From Actinacidiphila acidipaludis (lineage in GTDB: Bacteria > Actinomycetota > Actinomycetes > Streptomycetales > Streptomycetaceae), in assembly GCF_019890725.1 (NCBI RefSeq), contig NZ_JAINZZ010000030.1, positions 1-64,000 of the forward strand: a stretch of DNA of 64,000 bases, read 5' to 3'. Position 1 is the stretch's first letter; every line of letters starts with the position of its first letter. A program made the translations under genes and the position numbers. The notes beneath the pieces were generated by a model. The model was not told the DNA's origin, did not search any database, and saw nothing but the letters and a program-made list of their open reading frames with translations. Shown one piece after another: positions 44,255-53,065 of the stretch.

Positions 44255-45193
44255 TCAGTGGACGTCGGTGACGACGACGGCCGTCGACACCGGGCCCGGA
44301 GCGTCCGTGGCGGCGGCCGCCGTCGCCGCCACGGCCACCGCCCGGGCCACCGTCAGCGGAAGGTGCCCGGCGGCGACGGCGATCTGGACCTGGACCCGGC
44401 GGCCGCCCGCGCCGGTGTGGGGGTCGACGACCCGAACACCGGTACCGGCGCCCGCGAGGCGCGCGGTGACGGCGTGCACGCCGGGCACGGCCCGCACCGC
44501 GTCCGCCACCGCCGCTGCCGCCTCACCGCTCCCGGCCTGACGGTCCGGGACCTGCGTGCCGCCCGCCCCGGCCGGGACCGCCGTCCCGTCGACTCCGCCC
44601 GGGGCCGGCGTCACCTCCGCACCGCCGGAGTCCGGCTCCTCCAGGATTCCGGTGATCCGCAGGTCCACCGCGGCCACCGTGGCGCCGAGCGCGTCCCGGG
44701 CCCGCGCCGCCAGCGCGTCCCGCAGCAGCGCGGCCGCCACCGGGAGGGGGCTGTCCATCGTGGCCTCGAACCCGGCCTCGATCCGCAACGGGCCGTGCGC
44801 CAGCGCCCCCAGCGGCGCCGCGTCCACCACCTCAGGCCCCGGCCGGTCCGCGGGTCCGCCGTCCACGGACGGCCCATCGCCGGCAGACGCACCCTCCTGG
44901 GCGAACGCGCCTCCGCCGGACGCGGCCCCTCCGCCGTCGGCGTCCCGCGCGGGCGTCACCCCGTCAGCAACGCCGTCCCGCACGGGTTCCCGGCCCGCCG
45001 CCACCGGCGGCGCGGCCGGGTCGGCGAGGAGTATCCGGACGGCGCCCAGACGGATGCCGGGCAGGGCCGCGGCGCGGCGCAGGACGTCCGCCACCGCGCT
45101 CTCGGTGATCCACAGGGGATCGCCCGCGGCCCCCAGCGGAAGCAGCCGGCCGAGGGCCACCTGCTCGCGAACCGTCATGCTGATCCGGTCCAT
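44255..45193 (-). CDS. Unknown protein divergent from the Asp23 cluster
   Basis: A 312-residue Ala/Gly/Pro-rich protein. Two segments look like weak Asp23-type or repeat modules: ADVLRRAAALPGIRLGAVRI near residue 35 and ALGATVAAVDLRITGILEEP near residue 190. Between them is a low-complexity linker (DADGGGAASGGGAFAQEGAS). A third similar unit sits near the end (AVADAVRAVPGVHAVTARLA). No membrane segment is seen. It is divergent from the Asp23 gene at 45332 and probably shares its regulation. ATG 45193 is preferred; ATG 45178 is possible. Confidence 0.68.
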   Translation of the reverse strand: MDRISMTVREQVALGRLLPLGAAGDPLWITESAVADVLRRAAALPGIRLGAVRILLADPAAPPVAAGREPVRDGVADGVTPARDADGGGAASGGGAFAQEGASAGDGPSVDGGPADRPGPEVVDAAPLGALAHGPLRIEAGFEATMDSPLPVAAALLRDALAARARDALGATVAAVDLRITGILEEPDSGGAEVTPAPGGVDGTAVPAGAGGTQVPDRQAGSGEAAAAVADAVRAVPGVHAVTARLAGAGTGVRVVDPHTGAGGRRVQVQIAVAAGHLPLTVARAVAVAATAAAATDAPGPVSTAVVVTDVH

Positions 45194-45331
45194 GGTCCCC
45201 GCGCCGCCTTCCGTTGGCCGACCACTCGATCGGGGGGCCGGCGGTGCCCTCTGGCCGCATCCCCCCAGCGGAGACGGGCATGCGCCCCTAGTGTGGTGCA
45301 CGGAGCAGCCCAGACGAAGGGACGACTCGCG

Positions 45332-45838
45332 ATGACCGACAGCGCACAGGGCAGGTCCGAGACCGAAGGTTCCCCGTACCTGTCCGAGGGCAGGACGCTG
45401 GAGAAGGGGAATGCCGGCGGCGCCGCGCGCAGGGCGGCACTGGGCGATCCGGCGACCCGCGGCCGGACCACCATCGCCGACGGCGTCGTGGAGAAGATCG
45501 CCGGTCTTGCCGCCCGCGACGTGGTGGGCGTGCACGCCATGGGGACCGGCCTGTCCCGGACGTTCGGCGCGGTCCGCGACCGCGTCCCGGGCAGCGGACG
45601 CTCCGTCAGCCGCGGCGTCAAGGCCGAGGTCGGCGAGGTCCAGACGGCCCTGGACCTCGACATCGTGGTGGACTACGGCGTGTCCATCGTGGAGGTCGCC
45701 CGCGCGGTGCGGGAGAACGTCATCGCGGCCGTCGAGCGGATGACCGGCCTGGAGGTCGTCGAGGTCAACGTCGCGGTCGGCGACGTGAAGCTCCCCGACG
45801 AGGAGGACGAGGACGAGCGCGAGACGAGGGTGCAGTAG
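45332..45838 (+). CDS. Asp23/Gls24 family envelope-stress protein
   Basis: A 168-residue Asp23 protein. The core begins near residue 45 with RTTIADGVVEKIAGLAARDV and continues with VQTALDLDIVVDYGVSIVEV and VIAAVERMTGLEVVEVNVAV, the standard family pattern. The end is acidic (LPDEEDEDERE). In firmicutes Asp23 is tethered to the membrane by AmaP, which is also encoded in this cluster. ATG 45332 is about 10 nt after AAGGGA. It is the first of five co-directional genes. Confidence 0.92.
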   Translation: MTDSAQGRSETEGSPYLSEGRTLEKGNAGGAARRAALGDPATRGRTTIADGVVEKIAGLAARDVVGVHAMGTGLSRTFGAVRDRVPGSGRSVSRGVKAEVGEVQTALDLDIVVDYGVSIVEVARAVRENVIAAVERMTGLEVVEVNVAVGDVKLPDEEDEDERETRVQ

Positions 45839-45922
45839 GTGCGAGGAGGTCCGAGGCAGGACCGGCCGCCCGCGGGCGGCCCGGGACACGGCAGACGCTG
45901 CCCGGTGGGATGAGGGGACGGA

Positions 45923-46126
45923 GTGCGCGGGATGAGCATGGCAGTGATCGGCCTGGTCGCCGGGATGGCGCTCGGATTCGCCGGATACTTCGGCGGGTTC
46001 GGGGCGTTCCTGCTGGTGGCGGCGCTGGGCGCGATCGGCTTCGTGGTGGGCAAGTTCGTCGACGGCGACATCGAACCGGGGGAGTTCTTCCGGACACGCG
46101 ACCGTGACCGCGACCGGCGGCGTTGA
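45923..46126 (+). CDS. Small two-helix membrane protein of the Asp23 cluster
   Basis: A 64- to 67-residue protein with two hydrophobic helices (AVIGLVAGMALGFAGYFGGF and AFLLVAALGAIGFVVGKFV) and an acidic/basic tail ending RDRDRDRRR. GTG 45923 is preceded by GAGGGG; ATG 45932 with GGAG 8 nt upstream is equally good. Its stop overlaps the next start (TGATG). Such small proteins are usual in actinobacterial Asp23 clusters; the function is unknown. Confidence 0.8.
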   Translation: MRGMSMAVIGLVAGMALGFAGYFGGFGAFLLVAALGAIGFVVGKFVDGDIEPGEFFRTRDRDRDRRR

Positions 46127-46509
46127 TGGGGACGCTCGTCCCCGCGCAGCTGCTGCCGGCCGGCGACCGCGGCAGCCTGCGGATCGCCGACCGGGTCATC
46201 GCAAGGATCGCCGCGCAGGCGGCCGGTGAGGCGCTGTCCGGCGCCCCCGGCGCCGAACTCGTGCCCAAGGACGCCTCCCCGCACGCCTCGGTGTCGGTGC
46301 GCAAGGGCCCCAGGAACGCGGCACGGCTGCGCCTGACCCTCGAACTCGGCTACCCCGTGGACATCGGCGCGGTGTGCGGCATGGTGCGCCGTCACGTCAC
46401 CAGCCGGGTCGAGGCGTTGACGGGCATGACGGTGCCCGAGGTGGCCGTCGAGGTCGAGCGGCTGCACTCCGCCGCGGTCCGGCGCAAGGGCGAGGGGAGG
46501 GTCCGGTGA
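46126..46509 (+). CDS. Second, shorter Asp23/Gls24-like protein
   Basis: A 127-residue protein. GSLRIADRVIARIAAQAAGE is the start of an Asp23-type domain, and LRLTLELGYPVDIGAVCGMV with VTSRVEALTGMTVPEVAVEV completes it. The tail is basic (AAVRRKGEGRVR). ATG 46126 shares its A with the previous stop codon. The stop overlaps the next GTG as GTGA. A second Asp23 copy in one operon suggests that the two may form a mixed complex. Confidence 0.87.
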   Translation: MGTLVPAQLLPAGDRGSLRIADRVIARIAAQAAGEALSGAPGAELVPKDASPHASVSVRKGPRNAARLRLTLELGYPVDIGAVCGMVRRHVTSRVEALTGMTVPEVAVEVERLHSAAVRRKGEGRVR

Positions 46510-47204
46510 GCCACGGGACGCCCGGGCCCGGCCCGGCCGGCGAGGAGCCGGAGCCGACCGTCCGCCTGCCCACCGCCGTCGATCCGGGCCCCGGCCCCGG
46601 CGGACCCGAGCACGGCGCGGTGCGCCACGTACCGGGACCCGGTGAGCCGGGCGGGGGCCGCGCCCGGCGCTTCTGGTCGTCCCGGCGCATCCCGGCCGCC
46701 GTCACCGCCGCGGTGATCTTCGGCCTCAGCGGCCTGTTCCTGTACGACCTGTCCTCGGTGCGGGCCGGCCGCAAGGGGATGTACTGGCGGACCAAGCTCG
46801 CCGACGAACTGGCCACCCGGCACCTCGACGACGTCTGGATCATCCTCGGCGCGAGCGTCTGCGCGGCGGTCGGCCTGTGGCTGATCGTCCTCGCCGTGAC
46901 GCCCGGCGAGCGCTCGGTGCTGCCCATGGCCCGGCGCGGCCCGGACGGTGTGCGGGGCGGGCTGGACCGGCACGCGGCCGAACTCGTGCTGCGCGACCGG
47001 GCGATGGAGGTGTCCGGCATCCGCTCGGCCCGCGCCGTGGTGAAGCGGCGCCGCGTCAAGATCCGGGCCGGCGCCCACTTCCGCGACCTCGACGACGTCC
47101 GCAGGGATCTGACCGAGGCCATGGAGGACGCGGTGCGGCAGCTCGGCCTGGCCCGCGCGCCGCGGCTGCGGGTGCACCTCCAGCGCGTCGAGAAGGGGGC
47201 GTGA
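46506..47204 (+). CDS. DUF6286-type membrane protein
   Basis: A 232-residue protein. The first 55 residues are Gly/Pro-rich and cytoplasmic. Two membrane helices follow at about 64-82 (IPAAVTAAVIFGLSGLFLYD) and 115-137 (IILGASVCAAVGLWLIVLAV). The C-terminal 90 residues are soluble and contain SGIRSARAVVKRRRVKIRAG and DLTEAMEDAVRQLGLARAPR. This matches the DUF6286 proteins seen in Asp23 clusters of streptomycetes (from memory). GTG 46506 and the stop at 47204 both overlap their neighbours by 4 nt. Confidence 0.83.
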   Translation: MSHGTPGPGPAGEEPEPTVRLPTAVDPGPGPGGPEHGAVRHVPGPGEPGGGRARRFWSSRRIPAAVTAAVIFGLSGLFLYDLSSVRAGRKGMYWRTKLADELATRHLDDVWIILGASVCAAVGLWLIVLAVTPGERSVLPMARRGPDGVRGGLDRHAAELVLRDRAMEVSGIRSARAVVKRRRVKIRAGAHFRDLDDVRRDLTEAMEDAVRQLGLARAPRLRVHLQRVEKGA

Positions 47205-47806
47205 GCGCCGTGCGCACCACGATCAACCGCGTCCTGCTGGGCCTCGTCGGCCTGGTGCTGCTGGCCCTCGGACTGGCCGTGCTGATCGGCAGCACCGACC
47301 TGCAGCGCCACTGGGACTTCACCCTGCCGTCCTCCTGGCCGTTCCAGGGCCCGAAGGACGTCCTGCTGAGCACGCACGACCGCACCCTGTACCGCTCGCG
47401 CGACTGGTGGTGGCCCGTGGTCCTCGGCGGGCTCGGCGTGCTCTTCCTCGGCGCCCTGTGGTGGCTGCTCGCCCAGGCCCGCACCCGGCGGCTGCGCCAG
47501 CTGCGGATCGACAGCGGCGACGGGCAGGGCGTGCTGGTCCGCGGCCGCGCCGTGGAGAACGTGGTGGCCGCGGAGTGCGAGGCCTACGAGGGTGTGGAGT
47601 GGGCCGGTTCCGCGCTCATCCGCAAGCACGGGACACCGGAGGCCCGGCTGATCCTGGGACTCGCGCCGCACGCCACCCCCGTGGAGGTGGTGAACGGCCT
47701 GGACGCCGAGGTCCTGGAACGCGCCCGCACCTCCGCCGGCCTGGACGTGCTGCCCGCCGAGGCCAGGCTGCGTGCGGTGCGACACCGCGCCCGCCGCGTC
47801 AGCTGA
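47201..47806 (+). CDS. amaP: Alkaline-shock membrane anchor protein AmaP
   Basis: A 201-residue protein with two membrane helices at about 10-30 (VLLGLVGLVLLALGLAVLIG) and 72-92 (VVLGGLGVLFLGALWWLLAQ) and a soluble end. In firmicutes AmaP holds Asp23 at the membrane. The layout and the position as last gene of an Asp23 operon support the call, though the sequence match is to the actinobacterial type. GTG 47201 follows GAAGGGGG and overlaps the previous stop. Confidence 0.83.
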   Translation: MSAVRTTINRVLLGLVGLVLLALGLAVLIGSTDLQRHWDFTLPSSWPFQGPKDVLLSTHDRTLYRSRDWWWPVVLGGLGVLFLGALWWLLAQARTRRLRQLRIDSGDGQGVLVRGRAVENVVAAECEAYEGVEWAGSALIRKHGTPEARLILGLAPHATPVEVVNGLDAEVLERARTSAGLDVLPAEARLRAVRHRARRVS

Positions 47807-47845
47807 GGCGGCGGGCGACAGGCGGCGGGTGGAGGCCTGACGCGC

Positions 47846-48607
47846 TCAGAACCCGTGCATCGCCCCGCCGTCCACCGGCAGCATGAGGCCGGTCAGATAG
47901 GACGCGGCGGGGGAGAGCAGGAACGCCGCGGCGCGCCCGAACTCCTCCGGGCTGCCGTACCGCCGCAGCGGGATCGACGCCTCGTGCCGGGCCCGGGCGG
48001 ACTCCGGGTCACCGCCCAGCGCGTCGAGTTCGCGGACCCGGTCGGTGTCGATGCGCGCCGGCAGCAGGCCCACGACGCGGATGCCGCGCGGGCCCAGCTC
48101 GGCGGCGAGGGTCTTGGCGAACCCGGCGAGCCCGGGCCGCAGCCCGTTGGAGATCGCGAGCCCCGGGATCGGCTCGTACACCGACCCGGAGAGCACGAAA
48201 CCGATGACGCCGCCCTCGCCGAGCACCTCGGCGGCGGCCCGCGCGAGCCGCACCGCCCCGAGGAACACCGACTCGAACGCGCCCCGCCACTGCTCGTCGG
48301 TCGCGCCCGTCGCGGGACCCGCGGGCGGCCCGCCGACGCTGATCAGCACACCGTCGACCCGGCCCCAGGCGTCCTGTGCCGCGCCGAGCAGCCGCTCGGC
48401 GGTCCGCGGCTCGGAGTTGTCGGCGGCCACCGCCAACGCCCGGTCGCCGCCGCCGAGTTCGGCGGCCACGTCATCGAGCTGCCGCTGGTTGCGCGCCGAG
48501 AGCACCACGCGGGCGCCCTCCTCGGCGAGCGTACGGGCCGCGGCGAGCCCCAGCCCGCGCCCGGCGCCGGTCACCACGAACACCTTGTCCTTCAGCCCCA
48601 GGTCCAT
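47846..48607 (-). CDS. Short-chain dehydrogenase lacking the usual Tyr/Lys pair
   Basis: A 253-residue SDR. The nucleotide motif is VVTGAGRGLGLAAARTLAEE, and ISVGGPPAGP stands where NNAG is usual. FVLSGSVYEP gives the Ser region, but the expected YxxxK is replaced by ISNGLRPGLAGFAKTLAAEL: Ile for Tyr and Arg for Lys. This change is known from a side branch of FabG-like proteins. The C-terminus LTGLMLPVDGGAMHGF is normal. The protein may have a different mechanism or no reductase activity. Its stop is tail to tail with amaP. Confidence 0.87.
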   Translation of the reverse strand: MDLGLKDKVFVVTGAGRGLGLAAARTLAEEGARVVLSARNQRQLDDVAAELGGGDRALAVAADNSEPRTAERLLGAAQDAWGRVDGVLISVGGPPAGPATGATDEQWRGAFESVFLGAVRLARAAAEVLGEGGVIGFVLSGSVYEPIPGLAISNGLRPGLAGFAKTLAAELGPRGIRVVGLLPARIDTDRVRELDALGGDPESARARHEASIPLRRYGSPEEFGRAAAFLLSPAASYLTGLMLPVDGGAMHGF

Positions 48608-48610
48608 TCT

Positions 48611-50398
48611 TCAGCCCCTTCCACGCTGCGCCCCGGAGAGCGTCAGTGCCGTGTTGACCAGACCGATGTGGCTGAACGCCTGCGGGTAGTTGCCCAGCAG
48701 CCGGCCCCCCACCGGATCCCACTCCTCGGCCAGCAGGCCGACGTCGTTGCGCAGCCCCAGCAGCTTCTCGAACAGCGTGGCCGCCTCGTCCTGCCGCCCG
48801 GTGGAGTGCAGCGCGTCGGCCAGCCAGAACGAGCAGGCGAGGAAGGCGCCCTCGCTGCCGGGCAGGCCGTCCACCCCGCCGGAGTCCGGGCTGTAGCGCC
48901 GCACGAACCCGCCGTGGTCCAGCTCCCGCCACACCGCGTCGACCGTGCCGAGCACCCGCCGGTCGGAGGCCGGCAGGAAACCCACCTGCGGGATCAGCAG
49001 CGTGGCCGCGTCGAGCTGGGACGAGCCGTAGTACTGGGTGAAGGTGTTGCGTTCGGCGTCGTAGCCCTTCTCGCACACCTCCGCGTGCACCTGCGCCCGC
49101 ATCGAGCGCCAGCGTTCGAGGTCGCCGCGCAGCCGCGGCACCGCCTCGACGGTGCGCACCGCCCGGTCCGCGGCCACCCACGCCATCACCTTGGAGTGCA
49201 CGAAGTGGCGGCGCGGGCCGCGGACCTCCCACAGGCCCTCGTCGGGCTCGTGCCACTTGGTCTCCAGGAAGTCCATCAGGGCGCGCTGGAGGTTCCACAC
49301 ATGGGCCTCGTCCTTCAGCCCCCGATCGCGTGCCAGGTGCAGCGAGTCGAGCACCTCGCCGTAGACGTCCAGCTGGAGCTGCCCGGCCGCGGCGTTGCCG
49401 ACCCGGACCGGCGCGGACCCCTCGTAGCCCTTGAGCCACGGCACCTCGTACTCGGGCAGCCGCCGCTCACCGGCGATGCCGTACATGATCTGCAGGTCCG
49501 CCGGGTTGCCGGCGGCCGCGCGCAGCAGCCAGTCCCGCCAGGCGTGGGCCTCGGCGAGGAAACCGCAGGACAGCAGCGCGTTCAGGGTCAGGGTGGCGTC
49601 CCGCAGCCAGCAGAAGCGGTAGTCCCAGTTGCGGACGCCGCCGATCTCCTCGGGCAGCGAGGTGGTCGCGGCCGCCGCGATGCCGCCGGTGGGCGCGTAG
49701 GTGAGCGCCTTCAGCGTGATCAGCGAGCGCAGCACCGCCGACCGCCAGGGGCCGTCGTAGGTGAGCTGCGCCGACCACTGCTCCCAGTCCTGCAGGCTCT
49801 GCTCCAGCGCCTCGTAGGGCTGGAGCCGGCGGGGCCGCCGCTCGTGCGAGGGGTGCCAGGTGAGCACGAACGCGATCCGGTCGCCCTCGGCCACCGTGAA
49901 GTCGGCGTAGGTGCGCATGTCCCGCCCGTACATCGGCAGCGGCGGCTCGCTCCGCAGCCACACCGAGTCCGGGCCGGCGGTCGCCACCCGGTGGTGGTCG
50001 GTGCGGCGCACCCAGGGCACCACGCTGCCGTAGTCGAACCGCAGCGTCAGCTCGCTCTGCATCGGGACCTCGCCCGACAGGCCCTCGACGATCCGGACCA
50101 CGTCGGGCGCCTTGTCGCGCTGCGGCATGAAGTCGGTGACCCTGACCGAGCCGGCCTCGGTCTCCCAGACGGTGTCCAGGACGAGGGTGTCACCGCGGTA
50201 GGCGCGGCTCGAACAGACCACGGCCCCGGTAGGGGCCAGCCGCCACCTGCCGTTGTCCCGGTCGCCGAGCAGGGCGGCGAAGACCGAGGCGGAGTCGAAG
50301 CGCGGCAGGCACAGCCAGTCGATGCTGCCGTCCGTGCCGATCAGCGCGGCCGTCTGCAGATCGCCGATCAGCGCGTAGTCCTCGATGCGTCCTGGCAC
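48611..50398 (-). CDS. GH15 family glucanohydrolase (glucoamylase/trehalase-like)
   Basis: A 595-residue cytoplasmic GH15 enzyme without a signal peptide. The N-terminal beta domain starts RIEDYALIGDLQTAALIGTD with IDWLCLPRFDSASVFAALLG. The (alpha/alpha)6 barrel has EIGGVRNWDYRFCWLRDATL (substrate site and catalytic acid region) and the C-terminal EEWDPVGGRLLGNYPQAFSH with the general-base Glu. Actinobacterial relatives include trehalases and glucodextranases, so trehalose or alpha-glucans are the likely substrates. GTG 50398 has an AGG run upstream. The stop is 3 bp before the SDR start, so the two are probably co-transcribed. Confidence 0.92.
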   Translation of the reverse strand: MPGRIEDYALIGDLQTAALIGTDGSIDWLCLPRFDSASVFAALLGDRDNGRWRLAPTGAVVCSSRAYRGDTLVLDTVWETEAGSVRVTDFMPQRDKAPDVVRIVEGLSGEVPMQSELTLRFDYGSVVPWVRRTDHHRVATAGPDSVWLRSEPPLPMYGRDMRTYADFTVAEGDRIAFVLTWHPSHERRPRRLQPYEALEQSLQDWEQWSAQLTYDGPWRSAVLRSLITLKALTYAPTGGIAAAATTSLPEEIGGVRNWDYRFCWLRDATLTLNALLSCGFLAEAHAWRDWLLRAAAGNPADLQIMYGIAGERRLPEYEVPWLKGYEGSAPVRVGNAAAGQLQLDVYGEVLDSLHLARDRGLKDEAHVWNLQRALMDFLETKWHEPDEGLWEVRGPRRHFVHSKVMAWVAADRAVRTVEAVPRLRGDLERWRSMRAQVHAEVCEKGYDAERNTFTQYYGSSQLDAATLLIPQVGFLPASDRRVLGTVDAVWRELDHGGFVRRYSPDSGGVDGLPGSEGAFLACSFWLADALHSTGRQDEAATLFEKLLGLRNDVGLLAEEWDPVGGRLLGNYPQAFSHIGLVNTALTLSGAQRGRG

Positions 50399-50437
50399 GT
50401 CCTGCCTCGCCGCCCTTCGTGTCGGTGCTCCGGAGAG

Positions 50438-51367
50438 TCAGATCGCGACGGTAGCGCTTCCCCCGGACGGACGGTTGATGCCTGCGGGCGCGTCGCCGTC
50501 ACCGGCGTCGTCGTCCTGACCGCCGCCGTCACCGCCGTCCCCGCCGCTGTCCCCGCCACTGGAGGCCTCCTCGGCCTGCTTCGCGCGCCCGGCAAGGATC
50601 TCGGCGCGCTCCCGGCGCAGCAGCACCACCCAGCCGACCGGCACCATCGCGGAGAACAGCCACCACTGGATGGCGTACGCCAGGTGCGGGCCGATGCTGC
50701 TGTGGTCCGGTTCGGGGATGAGCGCGGGCTGCTTGGCGTTGGGCGCCGGGGAGATCGACACCAGCTCCAGATAGCCGCCGACCAGGTGCTCGGGCATGTA
50801 CGCGCTGACCTTGGTGCTGCTGATCAGCATGATCTGACGGGGCGGCAGGCCCTTGCGGTCGCGGATGCCGGTGGCCGCGGTGGTCTCGTCCGGGCGCAGC
50901 CGGCCGACGACCGTCACCTCGCCGGACGGCGGGGCGGGGATCACCGGGAACTTCGTCGGGTCGTCCGGGCCCTCGATCCAGCCGCGGTTGACCAGCACGG
51001 CGCGCCCGTCGTCCAGCACGAACGGCGTGATGACGTGGTAGCCGATCTGCTGGCCGCCGGCCTCGTCGTCGGTCCCGCCGTTGCCCGCGGTGCGGTGCCG
51101 GGCCACCACCTGGTGCGCGGTGTCGAAGTGGCCGTGCGCGGAGACGGCCTTGTAGAGATCCTCGTGCGGGACGCTGAAGCCGGGGTGGGTCACCGACTCC
51201 ACCGGGACGGGCGTCGCCTTGAGCGCGGCCGCGATGATCCGGTTGTTCGCCACCCGGTGTTCGTGCCGGTGCAGCTGCCAGAAGCCCAGTCTGATCATCA
51301 CAGGGATCATCACGAGGCCGAGAAGGGTGAGGATCACCCACTGGCGGGACAACAGGAAGCGGTACAC
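50438..51367 (-). CDS. SURF1 family cytochrome oxidase assembly protein
   Basis: A 309-residue SURF1 protein with a membrane helix near each end (WVILTLLGLVMIPVMIRLGF at 10-30 and WWLFSAMVPVGWVVLLRRER near 240). LGFWQLHRHEHRVANN, AVLVNRGWIEGP and HLAYAIQWWLFS are family marks. SURF1 helps insert heme a into cytochrome c oxidase. The last 55 residues are Gly/Asp-rich (GGDSGGDGGDGGGQDDDAGD). GTG 51367 is likely leaderless: the minus-strand -10 box TACCGT (51379-51374) places the transcript start on it. Confidence 0.9.
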   Translation of the reverse strand: MYRFLLSRQWVILTLLGLVMIPVMIRLGFWQLHRHEHRVANNRIIAAALKATPVPVESVTHPGFSVPHEDLYKAVSAHGHFDTAHQVVARHRTAGNGGTDDEAGGQQIGYHVITPFVLDDGRAVLVNRGWIEGPDDPTKFPVIPAPPSGEVTVVGRLRPDETTAATGIRDRKGLPPRQIMLISSTKVSAYMPEHLVGGYLELVSISPAPNAKQPALIPEPDHSSIGPHLAYAIQWWLFSAMVPVGWVVLLRRERAEILAGRAKQAEEASSGGDSGGDGGDGGGQDDDAGDGDAPAGINRPSGGSATVAI

Positions 51368-51542
51368 CCCACGACGGTACAACTCGGCCGCGGGCAGTCC
51401 GCGCGGAGGGGTCCGGTAGCGGGCGGCGCGTCGGGGAAGTCGGCGACGTCGGCGAAGCCGGGGAAGCCGGGGAAGGCGTCCCCGGGCCCGGACCGGCACC
51501 GGGGGCACGACGGCGCCGCGGCGCCGTCGCCGCCGCGTGCCG

Positions 51543-51794
51543 TCAGGCGCCGGCCGCCGATCCGACGTGGTCTACGATGCCGCCGCCGCCCTCGGCCTTG
51601 GCGCAGTGGGCGCTGCAGTACCAGTGCCCGTCGACGTCCACGCCGTGACCGATGATCTGCACCCGGCAGTGCTCGCAGATCGGCGCCATCCGGTGGATCG
51701 CGCACTCGAAGCAGTCGAAGACGTGCACAGCGCCCTGGGCACGGATCTCGAAGCTCATCGCATAGTCGTTTCCGCAAACCTCACATCGAGCCAT
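51543..51794 (-). CDS. Small zinc-ribbon/treble-clef protein
   Basis: An 83-residue protein with eight Cys in four pairs: 4/7 (CEVC), 28/31 (CFEC), 40/43 (CEHC) and 60/64 (CSAHC). This fits two zinc sites of treble-clef type. It has no membrane segment. ATG 51794 gives MARCEVCGNDYAMSFEI. Such proteins are common and unstudied in streptomycetes; nucleic-acid or protein binding is likely, but the target is unknown. Confidence 0.85.
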   Translation of the reverse strand: MARCEVCGNDYAMSFEIRAQGAVHVFDCFECAIHRMAPICEHCRVQIIGHGVDVDGHWYCSAHCAKAEGGGGIVDHVGSAAGA

Positions 51795-51904
51795 GAGGCA
51801 CAGGCTGCGATCCGCGGCCCCGCCGGGCAACGCGCGGCCGGGCGCGTCGCCCCCGGTCCACCCGAATAGCCGGACCGCTTCCGGATCGGGGCGCCGGGGC
51901 GCCG

Positions 51905-52963
51905 TCAGCCGTGGACGTCCGGCGCGGGCCGCACGGCCTTGAGCAGCTCGGCGAACCGCCGCTCGTCGATCACCGGGGTGCCGACCTGCCGGGCCCTGAC
52001 CGCCTTGGTGGTGGGGGAGTCCGGGTCGTTGGTGACCAGCACACTGGTCAGCCGGCTGACCGAGGACGCGACGTGCAGGCCCGCCTCCGTCGCCCGGTCC
52101 TCCAGCAGTTCGCGGTCGGTGCCGGTGTCCCCGGTGAACGCCACCCGCATGCCCTGCACCAGCGGCCCGTCCGGCTCCAGCCGGCCCGGGTTGGGATACG
52201 GGCACGACGGGCGCTTCCTGGCCGGCCGCCAGGTCTGGTGGCCCGATCCGTACAGCCGGCCGTACCGCGGGGCCGGCACCGGCGCGGGACCGTCCACCCA
52301 CTCGGTGAGCGGACGGCACACGTGCAGCGGCAGCGGCAGTTCCGCGGCCGCCGCCAGATGCAGGCTGGGCCGGAAGGTCTCGGCCAGCACCCGGGCGTCG
52401 TCCAGGGCGTGGTGGGCCCGGCGCTGCTCCACGCCGTAGTGGGCGGCCAGCGACGCCAGCTTGTGGTTGGCCAGCGGGAGCCCCAGCTCCTTGGACAGCA
52501 CGATCGTGCACAGCCGGTGCTCCACCGGCGCGGCGGACCGCGCGCGGGCGTACTCGCGGGCCAGCATCGACCAGTCGAAGACCGCGTTGTGGGCCACCAG
52601 CACGCGTCCCGCGAGGCGTTCGGCGAGCGCGTCGGCGATCTCCGGGAACAGCGGGGCGTCGTCGAGCATCGCGCTCGTCAGCCCGTGGATCCACACCGGA
52701 CCCGGGTCGCGCTGCGGGTTCACCGGCGAGTACCAGTGGTCCTGGACGGTGCCGTGCGCGTCGAGCTGGTAGACCGCGGCGGACACGATGCGGTCGTCCC
52801 GGCCGAGCCCGGTGGTCTCCACGTCGACCACCGCGTAGCCCTCGGGGTACCCCTGCGGCCACGCGGCGGGCCCGGCCGCTCCGGGCACGGGAGCGCCCGC
52901 CCTCGGGAGCGGCCCGCCGCCCAAAGCGGGGGGAGGCTCGGTCTGTTCGTCCAGCATGGTCAT
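51905..52963 (-). CDS. DEDDh 3'-5' exonuclease with a BRCT domain
   Basis: A 352-residue protein. The exonuclease domain (about 45-205) has ExoI YAVVDVETTGLGRDDRIVSA, ExoII LVAHNAVFDWSMLAREYA and ExoIII RRAHHALDDARVLAETF, so the D-E-D-D-h residues are complete as in DnaQ. The C-terminal part (about 270-345) looks like a BRCT domain (GMRVAFTGDTGTDRELLEDR, LTSVLVTNDPDSPTTKAVRA). It probably acts in DNA repair or proofreading. ATG 52963 or 52957; a -10-like TATCCT at 52971-52966 favours a leaderless start at 52957. Confidence 0.92.
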   Translation of the reverse strand: MTMLDEQTEPPPALGGGPLPRAGAPVPGAAGPAAWPQGYPEGYAVVDVETTGLGRDDRIVSAAVYQLDAHGTVQDHWYSPVNPQRDPGPVWIHGLTSAMLDDAPLFPEIADALAERLAGRVLVAHNAVFDWSMLAREYARARSAAPVEHRLCTIVLSKELGLPLANHKLASLAAHYGVEQRRAHHALDDARVLAETFRPSLHLAAAAELPLPLHVCRPLTEWVDGPAPVPAPRYGRLYGSGHQTWRPARKRPSCPYPNPGRLEPDGPLVQGMRVAFTGDTGTDRELLEDRATEAGLHVASSVSRLTSVLVTNDPDSPTTKAVRARQVGTPVIDERRFAELLKAVRPAPDVHG

Positions 52964-53065
52964 CGAGGATAGGGGCCGCCGCCGACAGGCGATCATCGGC
53001 TCCTCGGAATACCAGTCGGTAACAACGTCTAGCGGGCGCCGCTCGGCTGCCCTTATGGTGCGCTC

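Noticed and set aside
47855..51655. Frame of about 1270 codons opposite the SDR, GH15 and SURF1 genes
   Set aside because: It runs antisense across three well supported genes and carries only His/Arg/Gly-rich sequence.
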